Source: Anaerolineae bacterium
GTDB taxonomy: Bacteria; Chloroflexota; Anaerolineae; Aggregatilineales; Phototrophicaceae
Direction of reading: 5' to 3'
Assembly: GCA_022843385.1 (NCBI GenBank)
Contig: JALHNT010000001.1
Location: forward strand, 186,001 to 250,000
Length of the DNA stretch: 64,000 nt
Within the stretch, counting starts at the first letter, position 1; each line of letters begins with the position of its first letter. Positions 44,879 to 54,221 of this stretch are shown in pieces. Position numbers and translations under genes: made by a program. The notes below the pieces were generated by a model. That model worked only from the letters and a program-made list of their open reading frames with translations, was not told the origin of the DNA and ran no database searches.

Positions 44879-47800
44879 ATGTACGACGTAGTCGGCGCTC
44901 ATCAGCGGCTCGAACGTATCTACAGAATGTACATTGAGAGCGCGTTTCCGCTCCGCAATCAGGCGCTTTCCGAGGAGCGGCGTGCGCTTTTGCAACAAAC
45001 TGGAATTCTCGCGCAGCCGCCGCTGCTTGAAACGGTGCCGGTTTATCCCTCCTCTGGCAAAACGTTGGTGCAAGTTGCGCGGGAATTGGCAGAGGATAAC
45101 GACACATACGGTGATCTAGCCGAACTTGCGAAAGGCTTGTTTCCTGCAGATCGCACACTCTATGAGCATCAAAGAAATGGTCTTCGTGAGACAATTAAGC
45201 ACGGAAAAGACTTGGTCGTAACAACCGGAACTGGTTCAGGCAAGACTGAAACCTTCCTATTGCCCTTGCTTGCCCAGCTTGCTCGAGAATCAGCAGCCTG
45301 GGAAGCGGCGAGCAGCCCCAGCAAAGGCAGGAAATGGTGGAAACACGACAAAGGGCGTGTATCCCAATGGGAGCATGTGAAGCGTCCGTCTGCTTTGCGT
45401 GCGCTCGTTCTATATCCATTAAACGCACTTGTTGAAGATCAGCTGCGCCGTCTTCGCCAAACGCTAGACAACGATCAGATCCGTGCGTGGCTTGACACCC
45501 ACCGAGGTGGTAACCGTATTACGTTTGGCCGTTATACGGGACTAACTCCCATTTCGGGTATTGAGAACCGAGATAGCATGGCGCGGCTCAAGACTGAACT
45601 GGCTACTCTGGATACTGCTTACCAGCAAATTGTGGCGGGCGGCGGAGCCACCGAAGAAGCTAAATGGTATTTTGCTAACCCAGATGGCGGTGAAATGTGG
45701 TCTCGCTGGGATATGCAGGAGACTCCGCCGGACATTCTTATTACCAACTACTCAATGTTGAATATCATGCTGATGCGTTCGATTGAAGCGCCAATTTTCG
45801 ACGATACGCGCCGTTGGCTTGAGAGCGATCCTTACCGAGATACGGATCGCCCGCTGCACATTTTCCATTTGGTTGTCGATGAACTGCATGCTTATCGCGG
45901 AACACCCGGTACGGAAGTTGCTTACATTCTGCGCTTAGTTCTGGATCGCCTTGGACTTGATCCCGAATCACGACAGTTACGTATTCTGACCACTACAGCC
46001 AGCCTAGGCGATGACCCGAAAGGTAGAAAATTCCTTAGAGAATTCTTCGGTCGAGACTTTCAGGATTCAAGCCGTTTTACCTTCATTACAGGAACGCAGG
46101 TTCTACCAAAGCGAAATGCACGGTTCAACCTGAGCAACTACGCAAAATACTTCGCGGATTTTGCTAACCAAGTCCAATCCGATCCTACGGATCCAATGCG
46201 CCCAATTGATCCAAATGCGCCGAACGTGATTACGGCGATTTTGGAGCTTGCACAACGTTTGGAGCGTGTTCCCAGAAAGCATCTGAGTCCAGAATTGCGC
46301 TTGGGCGAAGCACTGGACGAGCTTGAGGTTGACGAGGCGATCCGAGATGCGGCACACGAAAAACTAGGTGCAGTACGTGCTGCTCAGATTCCCCACCTTG
46401 ATGAGATTTTGTTCAGCAATAGCGATGATTCGATTTCTGATTCAATGCGTGGTCTGCTGCTCGCACTTGGTCTTTCAAAGCAAGCAGATACAGGTCGTTC
46501 ACCGCAGCCGGTGCGAGGACACCTTTTCTTCCATAACCTACTTAACTTGTGGGCGTGCAGTAATCCCAACTGCACCGACATCAACTGCAATCATGATCGA
46601 CGTGCTGCGGATCAGCCGAGTATTGGCGCAGTTTATGCAAACCACCGCCTAACATGTTCCTGTGGCTCACGCGTACTCGACCTAATTGTGTGCGAGGTAT
46701 GTGGCGAGGTTTATCTCGGTGGATTCAAGCACTTCCCCGATAATGTGAATGGACAAACATCTTCAGCACCGATGATTCTCACTGCTGATGAGCCTGATCT
46801 TGAAGGAATGCCGGAACGGTCAAGTACTTACCGTAATTACGGTCAATATGCGCTTATCTGGCCCGTTGATTGGCGCGTGGTCAAGCCACAAACTCCTCTA
46901 TGGACAGCAGATAAGAAAGAGAGGCGGTGGACGAAAGCATCTCTGGACACAGTGACGGGGGTGGTAAGAGTGAATGCGACGGATGTGCGCAGCAGCGAGA
47001 TTCCGTGTTACGTCTACACTGTCGGAGGCGATAGTGAGTATGAACCAGAACTCCCGACCATGTGCGCGAGCTGCGATGCCGATTATCGCTACAAGAAGAA
47101 GAATCAAACCCCTCTACGCAATCATCGCACTGGTTTCCAAAAAGCGTGCCAAGTCCTAGCTTCTGGGCTACTTCGGGAGATGCCGCAGCCAAGCGAGCAT
47201 GATGCAACTCGCAAACTCGTTATCTTTTCCGATAGTCGCCAAGATGCAGCCAAGCTCGCCGCCGGGATGGAGCGCGACCATTATCGTGATGTTTTGCGAA
47301 TGGCGCTGATTCAAGCACTGGAGCGCTACTGGCAAAACCTCGTAAGTTACGTAAGGCTTTCAGAACCGAAAAGAACTGCCCTTGATGCACTCAAGGGGAT
47401 CAATCTCCGGTTGTATGAGGTCGTGAATCAGCCTGAAGAAGCAGCCGACCATGCCCGAATGCAGTTCTTTGCCAATACACACGACGAACTCGATGCTGAA
47501 GCAACTCGGTGGATGAATGGTCGCCAGCCGATCAATCAAGAAGCCTATCGAACCTGGATAGATCTGCTAGGCAACTATGGTGGAAAAGCTTCTCTGACCA
47601 AACTGATCAGCATCATCTCTCAGCAGCTGCTAAATCTAGGCATCAACCCCGGTGGCACCACACATGAAATATTGCGTTACTTCGACGAGCGCGAATTCCC
47701 TTGGTATGACTGCTATCAGTGGGATGTACAGCCAGTGGGCAACAAAGTACAACTCACACCTGCTCAGGATCGATTACTCGAACGTATTCATACTGCATTG

Positions 47801-50557
47801 ATGGGAGAAGTCATGTACGCGCTATTTCCCCACATGGCGCGTACTGTCGAAGGGCTTGGGCAAGGATGGGTTACGTATTCGACCCATCGCCAGGCCACTG
47901 AGCAGATCCATGTACTGACTAACTTGGTGATCCGTCAGCTCGGTTCAAGGCGTCGCCATCGCTACGCCGATCATTACATTCCCGGCGAAAAAGATAGTCT
48001 TCCCGCACCAGTGCGCGACTTCCTGAAGCACATGCAGATGGAACCAGAAGATGTCGTGCATGAATTGCGCAACAATCAGGTTGCTGTCACCGGCGGAAGT
48101 GGTTTGTCTCTCGATCCAGATCGCCTTTATGTTGTTCCACCGCCTCCGCGAAATCCGAATGGACAGCGTGACGGATACCGCTGTCCCAACTGCAACGCTT
48201 TCTATCTACAACCCGGTGTAGGGGTCTGCCCGGAATGTCTTTCCACCCTAGAACAAGGTGAAACACGTCCAGACTACGACTACTACACCTATTTATCGAG
48301 TGAAGCGGGCGAACCGTTCCGCATGAATTCCGAAGAACTTACTGGTCAAACAGACAAAGATGATCGTCCGCAGCGCCAGCGGCATTTCCAAGAGATTTTC
48401 GTCGGTGCTGAGATTCCAATCGTCCAAGGAATTGACCTGTTAAGCGTCACAACAACGATGGAAGCTGGCGTTGATATTGGCAGTTTGCTCGCAGTGCAAA
48501 TGGCGAACATGCCTCCACGTCGTTTCAACTATCAACAACGAGTTGGTCGAGCTGGTCGGCGTAACGCAGGCGTCTCACTTGCACTCACGTTCTGTCGCGG
48601 TCGCAGCCACGATGATTATTACTATCAGCGACCCGAAAGCATGACTGGTGATGCTCCACCGCCCCCATATGTTGATTTGGCTCGTGATGCTATCTTTCTT
48701 CGCGTTCTGCGCAAGGAGATTCTTCGTTCTGCGTTCGCGGACATCAACCTAGAAACACCCTCGTCGGATAGCGTGCATGGGGAATTTGGACTCTCTGAGG
48801 ATTGGGACCCGCAGTACCGGTCGCAGGTGGCGGACTGGATTACTGCTCCAGAAAATGAACCCGCTATTCGTCGCATTATCCGCGCGTTGTCGATCCAGAC
48901 GCTATGGCAGTCTGATTATGCTGAACAAAATGATAGGTATGTGTACCTTCTCAACGAGTTCATCAGGGAAATCGACCAAGTAGCAAGTGACGCCAGCTAC
49001 ACGCAGCGCGCGTTAAGTGAACGATTGGCAAACGCCGGATTTCTGCCGATGTTCGGTTTCCCGACACGTGTTCGTATCCTTCATACCTCTTGGCCGTTTA
49101 GTGCACGGCGATTGCTTGAGGGTGGCGCGGTTGATCGTGATCTAGATATCGCAATCAGCCAATTTGCGCCTGACTCCCAGACGGTAAAGGATAAGGCTGT
49201 TCATACAGCCATCGGTGTCGTCGATTTGTTTCCGGAGGGTGGAGGCGGGATCGGTGTGGACGCTGGCTTTTATCCAGCCCTGAATCAGCCGAGCCATAAA
49301 ATTGGTCTCTGTGCGGTCTGTAGAGCAGTTATTCCGCAGACAAGTTTAACCAGTACAGTTCGAGAATCGGATTCTATACAGATTGTAGCCTGCCCAGTCT
49401 GTGGAAACTCAGACTTACGCATCGTTGATGCACGAGAACCACGCGATTTCTTTACCGACCAAAATCCACAGGACTATGAAGGGCAGTTTGAGTGGCAGCC
49501 TCGCGCCACTTATCCTTCACTTGCCTTCAAGCGACATGCCGACAGGGATCAGTATGTCAGGAATACGCGTGTTGGTACAGTATCTGATCACGTCATCTCA
49601 ATCAACGATGCTGGCGGTGAAGGAGGGTTTGTGTTCTATGATGCCTACGTGAGAAGCAAAGCCAAAGACCTTGCCCAATCTGGTCAAGGAGCATATACCA
49701 CAGCCTCATCCAACGGCAGAGGAATAACCATTCAGGAAACTGGCGACGGCTATAGGGTCGCATTGATGGCGCGGCGGAAAACCGATGTTTTGCTTGCCGG
49801 GATTCAGGAATGGCCCAAAGGGGTTTTTGCCGATCCGACGTCAGTTGAAGGGCGTGGAGCATGGTTCTCGTTCGCCTTTTGGTTGCGAACCATTGCCAGT
49901 GCATACTTGGACATAGATCCAGATGAGCTACAGTCAGGAATGAGAACCTCTGAGGGCGGTGGGGTTCCATACGCAGAACTGTTTCTGTGCGACAAACTAG
50001 AAAATGGTGCAGGGTACTGTGACTTCCTCGGACAGCCTGAAATCTTTGAAGCTCTCCTTCAACATGCTGATCCCACTGCAAGACCAAATGGACAAGAAAG
50101 CATCGCTGCACAATGGTTCACCCCAGTGCATCTGCGAGAATGTGATACTTCCTGCAATAAATGTCTCCGTGATTATGGGAACATGCCCTATCATGGATTG
50201 CTTGACTGGCGACTTGCGCTTGATATGGCACGAATTGCTTACGGAGAAGAGCAGATAGACATCATTTCACGTTGGAAAAGCAGTGAGAATCCTTGGAAGG
50301 CAGATTTGGAGCATGCTATCGCCACTGCGATGAAGAAGCTTCACTTTGCACCAGATGGTTCAATCAATAACCTACGTATCTTTGTCAGAACTCTGCCTAC
50401 TCGCAACAAAGTACTCATCGAAACACACCCACTTTGGACTGCTGACCATCCTCAGTACGTTGATACGCTTCACAAGGTTCAACAGCAGTATCAGGGCTAT
50501 GAAATTCAGCAGATAAATCCATTCCGCGCCGTTCGTCGTCCAACGGATTACGTTTAG
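44879..50557 (+). CDS. Giant DEAD/H-box helicase with zinc clusters and DUF1998-type C-terminus
   Basis: The 1,892-residue protein carries all superfamily 2 motifs: LYEHQRNGL near 95, Walker A GTGSGKT at 117-123, VVDELHAYRG near 330, TTTASLG, IFSDSRQDAAKLAAG and the late pair TTTMEAGVDIG and QRVGRAGRRNAG near 1200-1225. Several Cys pairs interrupt the core (CSNPNCTDINCNH, CEVCGEVYLGG, CPNCNAFYLQ followed by CPECLS, CPVCGNSDLR). The end contains CDTSCNKCLRDYGN, the four-Cys site of DUF1998/MrfA proteins. Helicases of this layout are DruE of Druantia, DrmA+DrmB of DISARM, and DpdJ. Its length is closest to DruE. GGAGG precedes the start. Confidence 0.88.
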   Translation: MYDVVGAHQRLERIYRMYIESAFPLRNQALSEERRALLQQTGILAQPPLLETVPVYPSSGKTLVQVARELAEDNDTYGDLAELAKGLFPADRTLYEHQRNGLRETIKHGKDLVVTTGTGSGKTETFLLPLLAQLARESAAWEAASSPSKGRKWWKHDKGRVSQWEHVKRPSALRALVLYPLNALVEDQLRRLRQTLDNDQIRAWLDTHRGGNRITFGRYTGLTPISGIENRDSMARLKTELATLDTAYQQIVAGGGATEEAKWYFANPDGGEMWSRWDMQETPPDILITNYSMLNIMLMRSIEAPIFDDTRRWLESDPYRDTDRPLHIFHLVVDELHAYRGTPGTEVAYILRLVLDRLGLDPESRQLRILTTTASLGDDPKGRKFLREFFGRDFQDSSRFTFITGTQVLPKRNARFNLSNYAKYFADFANQVQSDPTDPMRPIDPNAPNVITAILELAQRLERVPRKHLSPELRLGEALDELEVDEAIRDAAHEKLGAVRAAQIPHLDEILFSNSDDSISDSMRGLLLALGLSKQADTGRSPQPVRGHLFFHNLLNLWACSNPNCTDINCNHDRRAADQPSIGAVYANHRLTCSCGSRVLDLIVCEVCGEVYLGGFKHFPDNVNGQTSSAPMILTADEPDLEGMPERSSTYRNYGQYALIWPVDWRVVKPQTPLWTADKKERRWTKASLDTVTGVVRVNATDVRSSEIPCYVYTVGGDSEYEPELPTMCASCDADYRYKKKNQTPLRNHRTGFQKACQVLASGLLREMPQPSEHDATRKLVIFSDSRQDAAKLAAGMERDHYRDVLRMALIQALERYWQNLVSYVRLSEPKRTALDALKGINLRLYEVVNQPEEAADHARMQFFANTHDELDAEATRWMNGRQPINQEAYRTWIDLLGNYGGKASLTKLISIISQQLLNLGINPGGTTHEILRYFDEREFPWYDCYQWDVQPVGNKVQLTPAQDRLLERIHTALMGEVMYALFPHMARTVEGLGQGWVTYSTHRQATEQIHVLTNLVIRQLGSRRRHRYADHYIPGEKDSLPAPVRDFLKHMQMEPEDVVHELRNNQVAVTGGSGLSLDPDRLYVVPPPPRNPNGQRDGYRCPNCNAFYLQPGVGVCPECLSTLEQGETRPDYDYYTYLSSEAGEPFRMNSEELTGQTDKDDRPQRQRHFQEIFVGAEIPIVQGIDLLSVTTTMEAGVDIGSLLAVQMANMPPRRFNYQQRVGRAGRRNAGVSLALTFCRGRSHDDYYYQRPESMTGDAPPPPYVDLARDAIFLRVLRKEILRSAFADINLETPSSDSVHGEFGLSEDWDPQYRSQVADWITAPENEPAIRRIIRALSIQTLWQSDYAEQNDRYVYLLNEFIREIDQVASDASYTQRALSERLANAGFLPMFGFPTRVRILHTSWPFSARRLLEGGAVDRDLDIAISQFAPDSQTVKDKAVHTAIGVVDLFPEGGGGIGVDAGFYPALNQPSHKIGLCAVCRAVIPQTSLTSTVRESDSIQIVACPVCGNSDLRIVDAREPRDFFTDQNPQDYEGQFEWQPRATYPSLAFKRHADRDQYVRNTRVGTVSDHVISINDAGGEGGFVFYDAYVRSKAKDLAQSGQGAYTTASSNGRGITIQETGDGYRVALMARRKTDVLLAGIQEWPKGVFADPTSVEGRGAWFSFAFWLRTIASAYLDIDPDELQSGMRTSEGGGVPYAELFLCDKLENGAGYCDFLGQPEIFEALLQHADPTARPNGQESIAAQWFTPVHLRECDTSCNKCLRDYGNMPYHGLLDWRLALDMARIAYGEEQIDIISRWKSSENPWKADLEHAIATAMKKLHFAPDGSINNLRIFVRTLPTRNKVLIETHPLWTADHPQYVDTLHKVQQQYQGYEIQQINPFRAVRRPTDYV

Positions 50558-50573
50558 GATAGTGGGCACTCAA

Positions 50574-52709
50574 ATGTACAGCGTTCTTGTAACTGAGCAA
50601 TTTCGCGAGGATTTGGATTCGCTCGACAAAGCGATTCGAGAGCGCGTGCCGAAGACAATTCGACAAATCGAGGAAAACCCTCGTCATCCGGGACTTCACA
50701 CACACGAGCATGTTACCGTAACCAAACGTACAGTCTTCAGATCATACATCAATGACTCCTTTCGCATTCTTTGGGAATGGCTGCCTAATGGCAATATCGG
50801 CTTGTGGCGTGTTGGTAGTCATGCTTTTATCGATGCCTTTACGACGCTACCAGGTATAGACAGCGCCAAATGGGGTGCACTAGCAATAGAGGCAGAGCAA
50901 ACCGAATCAAAAGCCCTAGATGTATGGCGGGAAAACTTAAATGCAGCACAACCATTCCGGCATTTTCCACTCAACCACCTTCGACTTTTTGGCGTTCCCG
51001 ACGAGCAGTTAGCTGACGTGGTAGCGATTACAGACCCGGAAACTATCTGGGACTTACCTATCCCAGAAAATGTGCAGTATACGCTGTACGATATTGTCCT
51101 CAAGGGAACAGACTGGAATGCTGACGCATTTCTCGATACCAAACAACTTCTCTATCGCACCACCGTTGATCAACTTGAAGGCTACTGCGAAGGCAAGATC
51201 AGGCGACTTCTGCTAAATCTGACCGATGAGCAGCTTGCCCTTGTACGTGTGAGCGCGTCAGGCCCCATACTGATCAAAGGAGTTGCAGGTTCGGGAAAAA
51301 CCACAATTGGTCTTTATCGCGCTCACTATCTGGTGGAAATGATTGAGCAGCAACGACACATGTTCAATGAGCAAGTGTCCATTCTACTGGTTACTTTTAC
51401 CACTACCCTGGCAACTGCGCTAAAGCAGCTCTATCGGGAACTCTATGGTGATCTCCCTCAAACGATTACGGTAGACACCTTTAGCCACTGGATGACGAAA
51501 AGACTTGCCAAAATTCGACGTTACGAGTTGTCAGTCGATAGAAAAGGCAAGGTTGACAAACGTATTGCTCTAATCGAGCAGGCTCAAAAAGAAGTTGCGC
51601 AATCCTATCCTGATGATCGGATAGCTTTCGCACCGCGTAAATTTCTTCTAGATGAAATTGACGATGTTCTCCGTGCACGCAGCATTGAAAGCCTGCCTGA
51701 TTATCAGAAGGTTGATCGTATTGGACGAGGCATTGGTTTAGATCGTGAGAAACATCGTCCAGTTATGTGGGAGGTGTACAAAAGGTATCAGGAATTACTT
51801 GATGAAAACAATCTCGTCGATTTTGATGACTTACCAAGACAGTTGCTTAAACAGCGCGATTCACTGCCGAAGTATGATGTCGTCATCATTGATGAAGCAC
51901 AGGATCTGCCACCTAGCTATCTGCGTCTAGCCTCAAATTTGATCGCAGATTTCGAAGAGTCACGCAGTCTGACCTTGCTCGCTGATCCCGCTCAAAGTAT
52001 CTACTATCGGGGTGTGTCGTGGAAAGAAGCTGGGGTCAATGTTCGCGGCAGCCGAACGCGCACACTGGCGAAAAATTTTCGCAATACGCAGCAGATCCTC
52101 GAAGCCGCACGCCACATACTTGATGGATGCGGCGACCTCAAGCTGGAAGATGAGTTTATCCCGCCAACAAGCACTTATAGATTAGGACCAAAGCCCGTCG
52201 TTGCACAATACACAGAGCCTTCCGAAGGAATGATTTTCATCGTCGAAACAATTGTCGGATTGTGCCAAAGAGAGAAATATCGCCCAGGTGATATCGCGAT
52301 TTTGTCTCGCAATGATGATTTGGCATTCGCAGCACTGAGAAAGCTTCTCTCGAAAGAAAACATCCCTTGGTCATATTTTCGGGATGAAGGGTTTGAGATA
52401 CTTGAGAATCAGGTCAAGTTATTGACGATGCACTCTGCCAAAGGACTGGAATTCCCCGTCGTATTCATGATCGAATTACGAGACGGAATAATTCCCTATA
52501 TTGCATCTCCCGAGACTGAGGCGAGTGACCTGTCTCAAGAACGAAAGCTATTCTATGTGAGTATGACGCGAGCATCTGAGCGTCTCTACCTGCTACATCC
52601 CAAGCAGGATCGATCTCGATTTTTGCGTGATCTTGCACCTGAAACAGTAGTATCCCTCATCCCACAACGAAACAAGCCTGAAATGAGAAACATACGCAAA
52701 ACACGGTGA
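50574..52709 (+). CDS. UvrD/Rep-type helicase with RelE-like N-terminal domain
   Basis: The protein has 711 residues from the ATG at 50574; a GTG at 50562 is an alternative start. The first 95 residues (YSVLVTEQFREDLDSL, then FRILWEWLPNGNIGLWRVGSH) resemble the RelE/ParE toxin fold. A superfamily 1 helicase follows: GVAGSGKTT near 240, VVIIDEAQDLPPSYLRLAS, LADPAQSIYYRG, LLTMHSAKGLEFPVVFMIEL and LFYVSMTRASERLYL. It probably translocates on single-stranded DNA as part of the defence arm, four bases after the giant helicase. The RelE-like part has lost any obvious toxin role and may bind nucleic acid or a partner. Confidence 0.85.
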   Translation: MYSVLVTEQFREDLDSLDKAIRERVPKTIRQIEENPRHPGLHTHEHVTVTKRTVFRSYINDSFRILWEWLPNGNIGLWRVGSHAFIDAFTTLPGIDSAKWGALAIEAEQTESKALDVWRENLNAAQPFRHFPLNHLRLFGVPDEQLADVVAITDPETIWDLPIPENVQYTLYDIVLKGTDWNADAFLDTKQLLYRTTVDQLEGYCEGKIRRLLLNLTDEQLALVRVSASGPILIKGVAGSGKTTIGLYRAHYLVEMIEQQRHMFNEQVSILLVTFTTTLATALKQLYRELYGDLPQTITVDTFSHWMTKRLAKIRRYELSVDRKGKVDKRIALIEQAQKEVAQSYPDDRIAFAPRKFLLDEIDDVLRARSIESLPDYQKVDRIGRGIGLDREKHRPVMWEVYKRYQELLDENNLVDFDDLPRQLLKQRDSLPKYDVVIIDEAQDLPPSYLRLASNLIADFEESRSLTLLADPAQSIYYRGVSWKEAGVNVRGSRTRTLAKNFRNTQQILEAARHILDGCGDLKLEDEFIPPTSTYRLGPKPVVAQYTEPSEGMIFIVETIVGLCQREKYRPGDIAILSRNDDLAFAALRKLLSKENIPWSYFRDEGFEILENQVKLLTMHSAKGLEFPVVFMIELRDGIIPYIASPETEASDLSQERKLFYVSMTRASERLYLLHPKQDRSRFLRDLAPETVVSLIPQRNKPEMRNIRKTR

Positions 52710-52758
52710 TTCAGAGTAGCTGGACTTAACGTCCCCAGCCATGACGGCGAGCCAACAC

Positions 52759-53694
52759 TCACGCATATGCCGCAGCCAGCAGCCGTGCAGCACGTTTCAT
52801 GTACTTGGGGAAAGTCCTGGGATTACGTCCGATGTCCAGTGCGGCCTGTCGGTAGGTCTTGCCCGCCAGTTGGGCGCGAATAGCCCCAACGACACACACC
52901 GTATCTTGATACTGCTCCAGCAATTCATCGGCAGGTGCAGTATTGCCCTGCTGGTACTGTTCACGCCAGCACGCATACGGCGACGAGAACCGACCACCGT
53001 TTTGCCGCTCTTCCGGGAATTCAACCGGCCCGGCAGGTTCGTAGTCGTGAGCTTCCAGAAACGCCTCAGCGAACTCGTAGCGCAAGTCTTGCAATACTGG
53101 CAGCGCGTAACCTCGATACCAGCGTAATGGATCGACACCCACGATCTTCGCAGCATCGATACGGCTGACCTGCGTTGTCAGATGATACAGCGCGACCAAA
53201 TGCTTGAGCGAGTGCTCGTACTTCGCAGCCAGCTTGTGCATGATGCGCTCGATGTCAGCGCGCATATCCACCTGCGTCGCCCAGCCTGCCCAACGCTCGC
53301 CCTGCTGGCGCTGCATCCCGTCGATCACATGCTCATCAGCGGTATTGTGCCAATCGCTGCTGATCAGCGTATCGAGACTGTCGTACATCCCTTCCTGATA
53401 GCGCATGGTCGAAATCTTGCAGCGTGCCATAATGAAAAACACCGCCTGTCGGCGGGTCCTCTCAGCGAGAAAGTCGTGCTGTGCTGCGAGCGTCTCCCAC
53501 AGTACCATGAAGCCATTCTGCAAGCATTCCGGAATCTCGTGCGGTCGAAAACCGTTGCGCTTCATCACGTTTGAGGCGTAGTGCGCTAGGTCATCGTAAA
53601 TCTGATCGAATGTTAGCTCACCTGCCCACGAAGTCTGATAGACAGCCACCTGCGGAAACGGACGAATCTGTGAAGCCAATGAAGACAGCGCCAT
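52759..53694 (-). CDS. Sigma-factor-like helix-turn-helix protein
   Basis: The 311-residue protein has an N-terminal region reminiscent of sigma-70 region 2: YASNVMKRNGFRPHEIPECL, then QNGFMVLWETL and RRQAVFFIMARCKI. It ends with a helix-turn-helix, LAGKTYRQAALDIGRNPRTF followed by PKYMKRAARLLAAA. Residues between are variable. GAGGAG precedes the start. It could be a divergent sigma factor or a regulator of the element. It is convergent with the UvrD-type gene and lies downstream of the replication region, so it belongs to the backbone rather than to the cargo. Assignment is moderate. Confidence 0.55.
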   Translation of the reverse strand: MALSSLASQIRPFPQVAVYQTSWAGELTFDQIYDDLAHYASNVMKRNGFRPHEIPECLQNGFMVLWETLAAQHDFLAERTRRQAVFFIMARCKISTMRYQEGMYDSLDTLISSDWHNTADEHVIDGMQRQQGERWAGWATQVDMRADIERIMHKLAAKYEHSLKHLVALYHLTTQVSRIDAAKIVGVDPLRWYRGYALPVLQDLRYEFAEAFLEAHDYEPAGPVEFPEERQNGGRFSSPYACWREQYQQGNTAPADELLEQYQDTVCVVGAIRAQLAGKTYRQAALDIGRNPRTFPKYMKRAARLLAAAYA

Positions 53695-53777
53695 GATGAG
53701 AACTCCTCACCACGCTGGAACCCGCCAGCTCGGTCGAGCGCAACCGCTCAACCAGCAGGCAGGACGCAGAGGGAGGA

Positions 53778-53826
53778 ACCTGGCAAACAAAAACGCGACT
53801 GCTTTTGAGTCGCGTTTTAGCCAGGT
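53778..53826. terminator. Strong bipartite hairpin, probable bidirectional terminator
   Basis: AAAACGCGACT and AGTCGCGTTTT form a perfect 11-base stem around a seven-base loop at 53790-53818. ACCTGGC/GCCAGGT adds an outer stem. A- and T-runs flank the stem on both strands, so it can terminate in either direction. It sits in the leader of the sigma-like gene. Confidence 0.75.
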
Positions 53827-53978
53827 GGTTCGGTGGTACTGCCGAAGGTAGTGCCAGCGTACCGGCTGGCGGTGTTTGCTAGGAGGGAACCCCGCGCCCT
53901 ACACTCGCCGCGCGGCGGTTGCGGGAGAATCAAAAGGTCAATTCAAGGAACATACTTGCTTTTCGAACTGATCAAGTA

Positions 53979-54221
53979 CTGTCACAGCCGTCACAGGTAC
54001 ATTCCACCTCATTTTGCGCATCCGTTTCACCCCACCCAAATTCTGAGAAACAGTTGTAAAGCATGTGCTGTAACATGTGACGCTGTTACACTCATCCGCG
54101 AGACCTCGATTGCAAAGAGACTGTAACAGCGTCACAACTGTAACAGTCCCTTTCACCAACACTCTGATCTGCCTTTTTTGCGGCTTATCCGGCATCCGTA
54201 ACAGCGTCACAGTCGTCACAA
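53979..54221. repeat. Iteron-like repeats, candidate replication origin
   Basis: The 15-base unit TGTAACAGCGTCACA occurs at 54122-54136, inverted at 54076-54090, and with one change at 54197-54211. Related CTGTCACAG and CGTCACA copies lie at 53979-54000 and 54212-54221. The last copies overlap the 3' end of the primase gene. Short repeats beside a replication gene are typical of a plasmid origin. Confidence 0.6.

Noticed and set aside
29819..52709. A complete canonical Dpd (7-deazaguanine in DNA) cluster
   Set aside because: Only a DpdA-like protein and proteins resembling DpdG/DpdH by size and order are visible. I see no DpdB, DpdC, SNF2-type DpdE, phospholipase D-type DpdK or preQ0 synthesis genes, so naming it as Dpd would overstate the evidence.
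41824..52709. DISARM system
   Set aside because: The helicase and DUF1998-type end are present, but fused in one protein. No DNA methyltransferase or phospholipase D nuclease accompanies them.
53938..54219. Small gene across the iteron region
   Set aside because: Its Thr/Val-rich text is generated by the repeats themselves, and no ribosome-binding site is seen.
53979..54221. CRISPR array
   Set aside because: The repeats are short, in both orientations and irregularly spaced, with no spacers of constant length and no cas genes.
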